Below are positions 34,936 to 43,422 of a DNA stretch of 64,000 bases, in pieces. Location of the stretch: positions 423,359-487,358 of the forward strand of contig NZ_PJME01000003.1 of NCBI RefSeq assembly GCF_002954775.1, given 5' to 3'. The notes under the pieces are model-generated. The model was not told where the DNA came from, searched no databases, and saw only the letters and a program-made list of their open reading frames with translations. The DNA is from Streptomyces geranii. GTDB taxonomy: Bacteria > Actinomycetota > Actinomycetes > Streptomycetales > Streptomycetaceae. Each line of letters begins with the position of its first letter. The first letter of the stretch is position 1. The position numbers were made by a program, and so were the translations under genes.

Positions 34936-36006
34936 GTGGGAGTCGCGATGAGACGTTTCAACCGTGCCGTGCTGGCAGCGGTGGCCCTGAGCACCGCCGC
35001 GACCCTGTCGGCCGTGCCCGCGGCGGCCCATGAGCGCCCCGGGCACGGCCCACGCGCCCTGGGCATCGCCAACTGCACAGCCACCGCCTGCCACTTCGAC
35101 GTCGCGCCCGGCACCTACGACGTACGGGTGCTGCTCGGCGGCGAGTCCGCCGCCAGTACGTCCGTCACCGGCGAGACCCGGCGCGCGCTGCTCCCGGAGA
35201 CGGTGACGGCGGCCGGTGAGCGGGTGTCCCGCAGCTTCACGGTCGACGTCCGTACGCCGGAGGGCGAACCGACCGGCCCCGCGGGCACCCCCGGCCTCGA
35301 CCTGGTGCTCGGCGGCTCGGCGCCGGCCCTGGCGGACATCCGGGTGACCCCGGCGGGCCGCCACACCCGGCAGATCTTCCTCGTCGGCGACTCGACGGTC
35401 TGCGACCAGCCCGGCGACCCGTACACCGGCTGGGGCCAACGCCTCCCGCAGTACCTCCGCAAGGGCCTGTCCGTCGCCAACTACGCGGATTCCGGGGAGA
35501 GTACGGTCACCTACCTCGCCAACTCCGCGCTCTTCCCGACGGTTCAGCCGCTGATCCGCCCCGGCGACCTGGTGCTCGTCCAACTCGCCCACAACGACAA
35601 GCAGACGGACGAGCCGACGTACCGCGCGAACCTGGAGACGCTCGTCGCGGGTATTCGCGAGCGAGGGGGGAAACCGGTACTGGTGACTCCGATCGTGCGC
35701 CGCTGGTTCAACGCCGACGGCACCCTGAACAACGGAACCGCCCTGCTGGTCAACGGACTCGGCGTCGACCACCCGGCGGTGATCCGCGCGGTCGCGGCGG
35801 CACAGGGCGTACCGCTGATCGACCTGACCGCGAAGACGAAGGCGCTGGTGGAGTCCCTCGGCGTGGAGGGTTCCAAGGCGCTGTACCTCTACAACGAGAA
35901 GCGCGACAACACGCACACGTCCGTCCAAGGGGCCACGGCGTACGCGGAGTTGGTGCGCGACGAGCTGGTGGCGCAGCGGCTGATTCCACGAGGCGCGGTG
36001 CGCTAG
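34936..36006 (+). CDS. secreted rhamnogalacturonan acetylesterase (CE12-type SGNH hydrolase)
   Basis: About 356 residues with signal peptide (…AAHE near residue 32). A beta-sandwich (~40-145) precedes an SGNH esterase domain: IFLVGDSTVCD (Ser), GYTGWGQRLPQYL, NYADSGEST (Gly), QLAHNDK (Asn) and DNTHTSVQGA (Asp/His). This pattern is that of rhamnogalacturonan acetylesterases, which remove acetyl groups from the galacturonic residues so the lyase can act. GTG 34936 sits 5 bp after GGAGGA; ATG 34948 is too far from it. Divergent from the PL4 gene, forming a functional pair. Confidence 0.88.
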   Translation: MGVAMRRFNRAVLAAVALSTAATLSAVPAAAHERPGHGPRALGIANCTATACHFDVAPGTYDVRVLLGGESAASTSVTGETRRALLPETVTAAGERVSRSFTVDVRTPEGEPTGPAGTPGLDLVLGGSAPALADIRVTPAGRHTRQIFLVGDSTVCDQPGDPYTGWGQRLPQYLRKGLSVANYADSGESTVTYLANSALFPTVQPLIRPGDLVLVQLAHNDKQTDEPTYRANLETLVAGIRERGGKPVLVTPIVRRWFNADGTLNNGTALLVNGLGVDHPAVIRAVAAAQGVPLIDLTAKTKALVESLGVEGSKALYLYNEKRDNTHTSVQGATAYAELVRDELVAQRLIPRGAVR

Positions 36007-36032
36007 GCCCACCACCCGCCCGCCCGAAAACC

Positions 36033-36068
36033 CCTGGAGCGTCCCGACCGGAACCGGGGCGCTCCAGG
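36033..36068. terminator. hairpin terminator
   Basis: A 14-bp stem with one G-U pair (CCTGGAGCGTCCCG at 36033-36046; complement at 36055-36068) and an 8-base loop lies between the convergent CE12 and LysE genes. Confidence 0.85.
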
Positions 36069-36089
36069 TTCTATCCCGCCGCCGTCCGC

Positions 36090-36737
36090 CTACTCGGGTG
36101 CCGCGACCAGCCGTACGGCGAGGCCCGTGAAGACCGTGCCGCTGAAGATGTTGAGGCCGCGGGCGATACGGCGGCTGCCGCGCAGCGCCGACGAGAGACG
36201 GCCGGAGAGCAGCCCGACCGAGGAGTCGACGGCGAGGCCCATCAGGACCAGCGTCAGGCCGAGCAGCAGCAGCTGCCAACTCACGTGCCCCAGAGCCGGG
36301 TTCACGAACTGCGGCAGGAACGCCACGTTGAACAGGATCACCTTGGGGTTGAGGAGATTGGTGACCGCGCCCTGCCAGAAGGCTCGCCGCCGGCCCGGCT
36401 CCGAGGGGTCGGCCGGGGTGTTCTCCCCGGTCACCAGGGGTGAACGGTCGCGGAACGCCTTGACCGCGAGGTAGAGGAGATAGGCGGCGCCCAGCCAGCG
36501 CAGCACGTGGTACAGCACCGGCAGGGTCGTGAAGAGCGCCGACAGGCCGAGCGCGGCCGACAACGCGTGCACCAGCGCACCGGCCGCGACTCCCAGCGCG
36601 GCCAGCACTCCGGTGACCGGGCCGCCACGTCCGCCCATGGCCACGATGAACATCATGTCGGGGCCGGGGGCGACGCAGAGGGCGAGGGCGGCGGCGAGGA
36701 AGGCCGCGTACAGAGAGGTGTCCACCATGGCGGTCAT
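36090..36737 (-). CDS. LysE/RhtB family amino acid exporter
   Basis: A 215-residue membrane protein with about six hydrophobic segments. The family motifs CVAPGPDMMFI near residue 21 and the mid-protein TNLLNPKVILFNVAFLPQFV are intact. Members export amino acids or related small molecules; the substrate is not predictable. An internal ATG (36728) is an alternative start. Confidence 0.92.
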   Translation of the reverse strand: MTAMVDTSLYAAFLAAALALCVAPGPDMMFIVAMGGRGGPVTGVLAALGVAAGALVHALSAALGLSALFTTLPVLYHVLRWLGAAYLLYLAVKAFRDRSPLVTGENTPADPSEPGRRRAFWQGAVTNLLNPKVILFNVAFLPQFVNPALGHVSWQLLLLGLTLVLMGLAVDSSVGLLSGRLSSALRGSRRIARGLNIFSGTVFTGLAVRLVAAPE

Positions 36738-36812
36738 GCTCTGCGGTACGCGGCCGTCCGGCGATCGAGTTTCGCGGGTCGAGACGCCTCATGCGCTGTC
36801 GGGGCGGCCGGT

Positions 36813-38213
36813 TCAGGGGGTCAGCCGGGCGATCCGTAGCGTGGCGGTGGTCGGGGACGTTCCGTTGAGCGCGGTCGCGTACGACGGGGTCACCGGGGTG
36901 TATGCCCAGGTCAGGGAGCCGTCCTTGAGGACCGCTATGTCGCCCGTGATGCGTGCCTGCACGACTTTGTCGGCCGTCTTGTAGACGCCGTTCCAGTCGA
37001 TCAGCCGCAGATGCGTGCCCGTGAACGTGCCGGTGCAGGTGCCGCTCGCGCACTTGGCGTTCTTCAGCGACTCCCAGGAGACCAGCAGCCGGTCCTTGCC
37101 GTACGGGGCCACGCGGACGTTGACGTGTTCGGTGCCCGGCGAGTTCGTCAGGTAGATGGCCTTGCCCGCAGGGGAGTTGCGGTTCTTGAGGAAGGAGATC
37201 GCGGCCTGGTGGGTGCTCCACCTCGGCTTGACCGTCCAGCCCCGGCCGCTGGAGTCGTCGGGGTTCTTCGCGGCGGAGGCCGAGCCGCGCGAGCCGTACG
37301 CGGTGGCGTAGCGGCCGGTGGACGACTTCACCAGGTCGCCGGTGCGGCCCGCGTACGTACCGCCGCAGTAGCCCGCCCAGCACTGCTCGCGCTGCACGAC
37401 CGGGGCGTTGTCGGGGGCGCCGATGCCCGTCGACACGAACAGGCCCGAACGCCAGTCGTCGAAGCAGAGGGAGGTGAAGTCGCCGGTGGTCTCGGCATGC
37501 AGGGCGATGCCCTCGTTGTGGGAACAGCCCCAGCCCCAACCGCCGCTGAGCTTCGCGCCCTTGGCACTCAGATACGACAACTTGTCGCCGAAGTGGCCGT
37601 CGGCGAAGCCGCCCGCGCCGTGGACGACGAAGTAGGCGCCGTACTTGGTGCCGTTCCACGTGAGCTGGCCGTCCAGGGTCGGCGAGGTGTCGTTGGACGC
37701 GGTGCCGGTGAGCTTGGTGCGCCAGGCCTCCTTGCCCTGCGAGAAGCGGACGAGCGCCGCCGCAGTCTCCTTCCACTTGTTGGTGTCGGCGACCCGGGTG
37801 AGCAGCGCGAACCCGTCGTCGTGCGCGACGAGCCCGCCGACCTCCTTGGCACCCTTGACGATCGCGTCACCGCCCGCACGCTTGCCGGCCGAGGTCAGCG
37901 GGGTCACATGCACACCGTCCGAGGCCGGCCAGGCGACCCGCATCGTGCCGTTGGGCGCGACCGCGGTCGCCGTACGCGTCCACTCACGGGTGTTGTTGTA
38001 ACCGGCGGACAGATACGGGAACTTGGCCGGCAGCGTCACGGAGGTGGTCGTGACGGCGAGCGTGGGCGCCGCGGGCGTCGTCGCCGCCCCGGCGGTCGCG
38101 TACCAGGCGCCGGCGAGCAGCCCGACCGCCGCGAGCCCACCGATCAGGGGCTTGCGGGCCGCGTGGGTGCGGCGGTGGGCGGAGGGGGTGCGGGGGAGTG
38201 GTGCTGAAGTCAT
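36813..38213 (-). CDS. exported hypothetical beta-propeller-like protein
   Basis: A 466-residue protein with an N-terminal basic segment and hydrophobic signal anchor (LIGGLAAVGLLAGAWYATAG). The mature part has Trp/Gly-rich strands (MRVAWPASDGVHVT, GQLTWNGTKYGAYFVVHG, RLLVSWESLKNA, GDIAVLKDGSLTWAYTP) suggesting a propeller, and a cysteine-containing loop REQCWAGYCGGTYAGR. I recognise no catalytic family. It stands alone and is likely secreted or tethered. Confidence 0.7.
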   Translation of the reverse strand: MTSAPLPRTPSAHRRTHAARKPLIGGLAAVGLLAGAWYATAGAATTPAAPTLAVTTTSVTLPAKFPYLSAGYNNTREWTRTATAVAPNGTMRVAWPASDGVHVTPLTSAGKRAGGDAIVKGAKEVGGLVAHDDGFALLTRVADTNKWKETAAALVRFSQGKEAWRTKLTGTASNDTSPTLDGQLTWNGTKYGAYFVVHGAGGFADGHFGDKLSYLSAKGAKLSGGWGWGCSHNEGIALHAETTGDFTSLCFDDWRSGLFVSTGIGAPDNAPVVQREQCWAGYCGGTYAGRTGDLVKSSTGRYATAYGSRGSASAAKNPDDSSGRGWTVKPRWSTHQAAISFLKNRNSPAGKAIYLTNSPGTEHVNVRVAPYGKDRLLVSWESLKNAKCASGTCTGTFTGTHLRLIDWNGVYKTADKVVQARITGDIAVLKDGSLTWAYTPVTPSYATALNGTSPTTATLRIARLTP

Positions 38214-38310
38214 ACCTGTCTGTTGCCGGGGGTCGGAGAAAGGTTGCCGCCGGTACGGACGGGTATTCCGAGGACGGACCGGACAGGTTCTTCGCAGCGG
38301 TGCGGGTACG

Positions 38311-38328
38311 GTTCGGCGGGCGCCGAAC
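38311..38328. promoter_or_regulatory. inverted repeat upstream of the PEP-mutase family gene
   Basis: GTTCGGC-GGGC-GCCGAAC is a perfect 7-bp inverted repeat with a 4-bp centre, 23 bp before the ATG. It could be an operator or a 5' leader hairpin. Confidence 0.35.
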
Positions 38329-38351
38329 GGTCGTGCCCCTACCGTGGCGGC

Positions 38352-39209
38352 ATGCCCTCCTCAGGCCCGGTCTCCGCCTTCGCCGCCCTCCACCACCGCG
38401 ACGAGCCCCTCCTGCTCCCCAACGCCTGGGACCACGCCTCTGCCGTCGCCCTCGCCGGGCAGGGCTTTCCCGCGATCGGCACCACGAGTCTCGGTGTCGC
38501 CGCGGCCGTCGGACTGCCCGACGGTACGGCGGCCACCCGCGACCAGACCCTCCAACTCGCCCTGAACCTGGGCACGGAGGACTTCCTGCTGTCGGTCGAC
38601 GCCGAGGGCGGCTTCAGCGAAGACCCTTACCGGGTGGGGGAGTTCGCACGGGAACTCTCCGTCGTCGGCGCCGTCGGCATCAACCTGGAGGACGGCGACT
38701 CCGAGGGCGGCCTCGGGCCGACGCGTCTGCACGCCGCGAAGATCGCCGCCGTGAAAGCAGCCGCCCCGGGCCTCTTCGTCAACGCCCGCACCGACACCCA
38801 CTGGCTCGGCGACCGCAGGTCCCCCGCCCCGCTCCGGGACACCCTGGCCCGTCTCGACGCCTACCAACAGGCGGGCGCCGACGGGGTGTTCGTCCCGGGG
38901 CTGACCGACCCGGAGCGGATCGCCACGCTGGTGAGGCACCTCGACGTCCCGCTCAACATCCTCTACTCGCCCACCGGTCCGACCGTCGCCCGACTCGGCG
39001 ACCTGGGCGTACGCCGGGTCAGCCTCGGTTCGCTCCTCTACCGGCGGGCCCTCGGCGCTGCCGTCGCGGCGCTCACCGACATCCGGGCCGGGCGGGTACC
39101 GGAGGGCGAGGCACCCTCGTACGAAGAGGTCGTGGCCCTCGGGCACCAGCGCCACGGCGTCGTCACGACACCGGACCGGATCAGCCGACCGGAACCAGCG
39201 TCTCCGTGA
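38352..39209 (+). CDS. isocitrate lyase/PEP mutase family enzyme
   Basis: A 285-residue alpha/beta-barrel enzyme of the PEP mutase/2-methylisocitrate lyase superfamily. Visible blocks: LLLPNAWDHASAVALAGQGF near the N-terminus, FLLSVDAEGGF and GINLEDGDSEGGL (magnesium/substrate acids), FVNARTDTHWLG, and GADGVFVPGL. The exact reaction (C-C lyase or phosphonate chemistry) cannot be assigned; the canonical lyase cysteine loop KxCGH is not seen, so it may act as an oxaloacetase/phosphonopyruvate-type enzyme. Its 3' end overlaps the convergent hydrolase by 29 bp. Confidence 0.88.
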   Translation: MPSSGPVSAFAALHHRDEPLLLPNAWDHASAVALAGQGFPAIGTTSLGVAAAVGLPDGTAATRDQTLQLALNLGTEDFLLSVDAEGGFSEDPYRVGEFARELSVVGAVGINLEDGDSEGGLGPTRLHAAKIAAVKAAAPGLFVNARTDTHWLGDRRSPAPLRDTLARLDAYQQAGADGVFVPGLTDPERIATLVRHLDVPLNILYSPTGPTVARLGDLGVRRVSLGSLLYRRALGAAVAALTDIRAGRVPEGEAPSYEEVVALGHQRHGVVTTPDRISRPEPASP

Positions 39210-39990
39210 GCCGTGCCGCGAACTCCGCCGGATGCGTGAGCGCCCCGAGGTGCCCGCCGGGAAACTGCCGGGCGGCGCTCCCCGTCCGCCGGGCGAGGAA
39301 CGTGGCCGTGCGGTGCGGGAGTTGGCCGGCCGAGTCGATGCCCACGGCGACCGTGAGCCGGGGCGAGGGGCCGGACAGGGCGGCGAGGTCGGGGGCGTAC
39401 GAGGTGAACGGGAGCAGGACGCCGGTGAGGAAGACGGCCATCGGGGTCGCCAAGTCGTCGGCGGGGGAGGGGGATTGGGCCGCCGGGTCCGTCAGCTTTC
39501 GTTGCTCCTCCGCCGTGGGCGGGCGTTCCTCAAGTCCCGCCACCATGCGCGCCGACGCGGCGTCGAGGCCCCGGGCGCGGTAGGCCTCGTACACCTCGGT
39601 GAACATCGCCCGCTGCCGCTCGGCGTCCGGCAGCACCGCCACCACCGGCGCCTCGTGCGCGACCACGTGCCGCAGCCGCCCCGGGTGCCGGGACGCCAGG
39701 TCGAGGGCGACGATCGAGCCGGAGCTGGTGCCGAACACGTACGCGGACTCGCCCTCGGGCAGCACCGCGTCCAGCACCCGGGCCGCGCCGTCGCTCCACC
39801 ACTCGACGCGCTGTTCCTCGACGGGCTTGCCGAGTTGACCATGGGCGAGGCCGAGATGGTCGTACGTCACCACGGTGAAGCGTTCCGCGAGGCGGCCGGT
39901 GAAGTCGTCGAGGCCCATGGGATGTCCGGCGCCGCCAGGGAGGATGAGGAGGACGGGGCCGGAGCCGCGCACGTCGTAGTGATCACTCAT
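39181..39990 (-). CDS. alpha/beta hydrolase
   Basis: A 269-residue alpha/beta-hydrolase fold protein. Oxyanion region LLILPGGAGHP, nucleophile elbow VFGTSSGSIVA (GTSSG, Ser near residue 95), and a late catalytic histidine in FPGGHLGALTHP. There is no signal peptide, so it is cytoplasmic. The esterase/lactonase/peroxidase-type substrate is unknown. Its end overlaps the PEP-mutase family gene by 29 bp, a longer antisense overlap than is usual here. Confidence 0.9.
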   Translation of the reverse strand: MSDHYDVRGSGPVLLILPGGAGHPMGLDDFTGRLAERFTVVTYDHLGLAHGQLGKPVEEQRVEWWSDGAARVLDAVLPEGESAYVFGTSSGSIVALDLASRHPGRLRHVVAHEAPVVAVLPDAERQRAMFTEVYEAYRARGLDAASARMVAGLEERPPTAEEQRKLTDPAAQSPSPADDLATPMAVFLTGVLLPFTSYAPDLAALSGPSPRLTVAVGIDSAGQLPHRTATFLARRTGSAARQFPGGHLGALTHPAEFAARLTETLVPVG

Positions 39991-40080
39991 CCCGCCGAAG
40001 TTACCGGCTGGGAAGCTTCAGGGTGCAACGATTTTCCGTACGGAGGTCCGGACGGAGATACATACGGAGTCTGGACAGTA

Positions 40081-40115
40081 GTGCGGGCGGGCACCGGAAA
40101 GGTGTCCGCCCGCAC
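40081..40115. terminator. hairpin terminator
   Basis: GTGCGGGCGGGCACC (40081-40095) pairs with 40101-40115 through 15 bp including one wobble, with loop GGAAA. It lies downstream of the minus-strand EEP gene. Confidence 0.88.
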
Positions 40116-40149
40116 AACAGAGCTAGTAATGCAGGGAGTTGACCGGGCG

Positions 40150-41475
40150 TCAGGCGATCGGCGCGTACACCACGCCCAGCTTGTCGATCTCGCTCCCCGA
40201 GCGGCCCGTGAAGCCCACGATCTGCCAGCCCGACGGCGCCGTGAACGTCGCCGTGTCCGACGTGGCCGTGCCGGAGGTCAGGGTGCGGGACCTGTCGGTG
40301 GTGAACGCCGCCGAGAAGATCCTTGTCCTGCCGTCCTTCTGACCCTGCGTCAGCTTCACCGAGGTGAGGTGCTCGCCGGACGCCAGGGTGAGCGAGGTGG
40401 CCGTACCGCCCGTGCCGCCGTGGGTGAGGGCCGTGCCGCCGTCGAGCGTCAGGGACACCGCGTCCAGGCGGGAGCCGCCGCGCAGGGTGAGGGTGCGGGG
40501 CGAGGGCGTCGCCGGGAGGTTGTCGGAGTCGTTGAAGGCCGTGCCGTGCGGGCCGCCGATGAAGTCGCTGGCACGCAGGTTGGAGGGCAGCGCCCAGGAG
40601 AAGTCGACCGTGTGCGGGAAGTGGTCCGAGAGGTTGCCGCCCGCCGAGTCCAGGAACGACGCCCACTCGTTGTTGTAGCGCGTCGCCGAGAGGTTCACGA
40701 GCTTGCTGCCACGGTAGAAGATCTTGTCGACGACCTCGCAGTTGTTCGTCGGCGCGGTCGTCGGGCAGAGCAGCGCGTCAGCGCCCTGCGTCGGCTGCAC
40801 CCCGCCCTTCACCAGCTGGACCCACGCGTCCGTCAGGCCGTTGTCCGCCACGAGCGTGCGGATGTTGTCGCCCGCCCGCGTGTACCGCGTGTTCGTGTCA
40901 CCCGCGACGATCACCGCGTTGCCCGCCGAGTTGGCCTGGATGAACGCGGACAGCTGCGAGATGTTGGCCCGCCGGGCGGCGTGCGCCTCGGCGGTGTCGT
41001 CCGCGTTGGGGTGGGCGTTGTACACGTCCACGTAGACACCCTCGGCGAGCCGTATCCGGGCCAGCGAGAAGCCCTTCGGCGTAAGGCAGTTGGTGCCGGT
41101 GCAGTTGTTCCACTTCACCCGCTCGAAGTCCTGGAACGTGTAGTCCGAGAGGGTGTTGAGCCCGTCGCCGAACGGCACTCCGCCACTGGTCGCCGTGCGG
41201 TTCGCGTGGTTGTCGTTCGCGTACAGCGCCGCGTGGTAGTTGAAGTCCTCCTGCACGTTGACGATGTCGTAGGCGCCCAACCGCGGTGAGATCAGCGGGG
41301 TGTTCACCTCCGGGTTGCCCGAGCTGATCAGCCCGGGCAGGCCCGCGACGTTGTACGTGAGGACGTTGAAGGAGCCCGAAGCGGGAGCGGCGGCCTGCGC
41401 GACGGGCGCGGTCGTCGCGGCGAGACCGGCGACCGCCAGCGCGCCGGCGACCAGGGTGCCGATGAGTCTTCTCAT
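40150..41475 (-). CDS. secreted endonuclease/exonuclease/phosphatase-fold enzyme with jacalin-like domain
   Basis: A 441-residue secreted protein (signal ends AQAAAP, residue ~30). Residues ~38-310 have the EEP phosphodiesterase fold: FNVLTYNVAGLPG, VNVQEDF (metal Glu), YNAHPNADD, IVAGDTNTRY (Asp/Asn) and NLSDHFPHTVDF (catalytic Asp-His). The pattern is close to bacterial sphingomyelinases/phospholipases C. Residues ~325-441 form a jacalin-like lectin sandwich (GPHGTAFNDSDNL…, SGWQIVGFTGRSGSEIDKLG), which binds carbohydrate. The combination suggests an enzyme directed to sugar-coated surfaces or glycolipids; that is inferred. Confidence 0.85.
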   Translation of the reverse strand: MRRLIGTLVAGALAVAGLAATTAPVAQAAAPASGSFNVLTYNVAGLPGLISSGNPEVNTPLISPRLGAYDIVNVQEDFNYHAALYANDNHANRTATSGGVPFGDGLNTLSDYTFQDFERVKWNNCTGTNCLTPKGFSLARIRLAEGVYVDVYNAHPNADDTAEAHAARRANISQLSAFIQANSAGNAVIVAGDTNTRYTRAGDNIRTLVADNGLTDAWVQLVKGGVQPTQGADALLCPTTAPTNNCEVVDKIFYRGSKLVNLSATRYNNEWASFLDSAGGNLSDHFPHTVDFSWALPSNLRASDFIGGPHGTAFNDSDNLPATPSPRTLTLRGGSRLDAVSLTLDGGTALTHGGTGGTATSLTLASGEHLTSVKLTQGQKDGRTRIFSAAFTTDRSRTLTSGTATSDTATFTAPSGWQIVGFTGRSGSEIDKLGVVYAPIA

Positions 41476-41694
41476 GAGGGGGGTGTCTCCATGGGGACGG
41501 TAGATGAGCAGTGCTCAGGTTCAACGGCCAACAGTGTGGTGGACAAGGTCTCTTGGGGGAACAGTGAGCGCTGAGGCGATCTGCCGCGTCCGGGTCGTCC
41601 GGCGATCACCCGCCGGTCGGGCAAGGTTCATGTTTCACACGGATTCTCCTCAGGCGGCGCACTACGGGTGCCGCGTGACTGAGGAGGCGCAGCC

Positions 41695-43422
41695 ATGGGG
41701 CATGGGCACTCGCACGGAAACAGCGGCCATCACCACCACCATCACCCGCACGTTCACACCCACGCCCACACCGACGAGGGCGGTACGGCACTGCCCGCGG
41801 CCCTCGACACCTCCGTGCCCGACGAGGCACTGAACCCCGAACAGCGGTCGCGCCGCACGCTGTTGCGCGGCGCGGGCCTGCTGGGCGCGGGCCTCGCGGC
41901 AGCGAGCGTCGTCACCCCGGCCGCCGCGGCTCCCGCGCAGGCAGCCACCAACGGCCGCCGCAGAGACGGCTTCCGGTGGCTGACCGGCGACCACCACATC
42001 CACACGCAGTACAGCAGCGACGGCAAGTACCGCGTCGTCGACCAGGTCCGCCAGGGCGCCAAGCACGGCATGGACTGGCTGGTCATCACCGACCACGGCT
42101 CCACCACGCACGCCAAGATCGGTGTGGACAAGGTCAATCCGGACATCAGGGCGGCCCGCGCCGCGTACGAGGACACCCTCGTCTTCCAGGGCCTGGAGTG
42201 GAACATCCCGGGCGCCGAGCACGCCACGGTGTTCGTGCACCCCGGCAACAACGAGGTGTCCGTCCTCAAGCAGTTCGAGACCGACTACGACGGCAGCGTG
42301 AAGGGAGCCTCCGACTCCACACCGGCCAACGAGGCGCTCGCCATCGCGGGCCTCGCCTTCCTCTCCGACCAGGTGAAGCGGCGCAAGGTCAAGGACGCGC
42401 TGATGCTCGCCAACCACCCCGCGCGGCGCGGAGTCGACTCCCCGCACGAGATCCGCGCCTGGCGCGACGCGAGCCCGGCGAGCCACCAGATCGCCGTCGG
42501 CTTCGAGGGCGCCCCCGGCCACCAGGCCGCAGGACTGCCCGCGCCCCTCGGCATGGGCCGCGCCCGGGGCATCTACGACAACAACCCGAGCGCCAACTCG
42601 TTCGCCGGTTACCCGTTGGAGAGTTACCGCACCTGGGGCGGCTTCGACTGGATGACGGCCACCGTCGGCGGCCTGTGGGACAGCCTGCTCGCCGAGGGCA
42701 AGCCCTGGTGGATCACCGCCAACTCCGACTCCCACCAGGTCTACGCGGACACCGCCGTACGCGGCCCGGGCGGCAGCTTCGAGACCAACGGCCGCTACGA
42801 GGACCCGATCTACGGCGGCAAGATCGACATCACCCAGGGCGACTACTGGCCCGGCCAGTACAGCCGCACCCACGTCGGCGCGGACGGCTTCTCCTACGCG
42901 GCCGTCATGGACGGCATCCGCGCCGGCCGCATCTGGGTGGACCACGGCCAGTTGATCGACGGCCTCGACGTCCGGCTCTCGGGCGGTGGCCGCTGGAGCA
43001 CGCTGGGCGGCGCCCTGCACGTGAAGCGAGGCACGAAGGTCACGCTCACGGTGGACGTGACCCCGGCGGGCGGCCCCAACTGGGCCGGATTCCAGCCGAA
43101 GTTGGCAAAGGTGGACGTCATCCAGGGCGATGTCACCGGCCCGGTCGCGGACCGCGACACCTTCACGGCCCCGACGGCCAGGGTCGTCAAGACGTACGAG
43201 GTGAACCAGACCACCGGCACGCTCCGCCTCACCTACGACCTCGGACGCGTCGACCGCCCGCTGTACGTCCGCCTGCGCGGCAGCGACGGCAACCGCTCGG
43301 CCGTGGGTTCGCTGGGCGCGACGGTCGACCCGGCAGGCCCGGCCATCGACATCGTCGGCGACGCGGACCCGTGGCGCGACCTGTGGTTCTACACGAACCC
43401 GGTATGGGTGCTCCCTTCGTGA
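41695..43422 (+). CDS. Tat-exported PHP-domain phosphoesterase-like protein with His-rich leader
   Basis: A 575-residue protein. A His-rich N-terminus (residues 2-26, including six consecutive histidines) precedes a Tat signal (SRRTLLRGAGLLGAGLAAAS near residue 52). Residues ~95-400 carry PHP metal motifs: GDHHIHTQYSSDG, WLVITDHGSTTH, NHPARRGVD and ANSDSHQVY. The C-terminal part is beta-rich (TLTVDVTPAGGPNWAGF…, LRLTYDLGRVDRPLYV). PHP proteins are metal-dependent phosphoesterases; this secreted type has unknown substrate. GAGGAGG lies 7 bp before ATG. The His tract lies before the twin arginines, an odd place because it would be removed with the signal. Confidence 0.88.
   Translation: MGHGHSHGNSGHHHHHHPHVHTHAHTDEGGTALPAALDTSVPDEALNPEQRSRRTLLRGAGLLGAGLAAASVVTPAAAAPAQAATNGRRRDGFRWLTGDHHIHTQYSSDGKYRVVDQVRQGAKHGMDWLVITDHGSTTHAKIGVDKVNPDIRAARAAYEDTLVFQGLEWNIPGAEHATVFVHPGNNEVSVLKQFETDYDGSVKGASDSTPANEALAIAGLAFLSDQVKRRKVKDALMLANHPARRGVDSPHEIRAWRDASPASHQIAVGFEGAPGHQAAGLPAPLGMGRARGIYDNNPSANSFAGYPLESYRTWGGFDWMTATVGGLWDSLLAEGKPWWITANSDSHQVYADTAVRGPGGSFETNGRYEDPIYGGKIDITQGDYWPGQYSRTHVGADGFSYAAVMDGIRAGRIWVDHGQLIDGLDVRLSGGGRWSTLGGALHVKRGTKVTLTVDVTPAGGPNWAGFQPKLAKVDVIQGDVTGPVADRDTFTAPTARVVKTYEVNQTTGTLRLTYDLGRVDRPLYVRLRGSDGNRSAVGSLGATVDPAGPAIDIVGDADPWRDLWFYTNPVWVLPS

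Noticed and set aside
33073..37776. single 1567-residue minus-strand protein
   Set aside because: Only the part from 34740 downward is PL4 with a Tat signal. The upstream part is antisense to the CE12 gene and in a wrong frame across the LysE and propeller genes.
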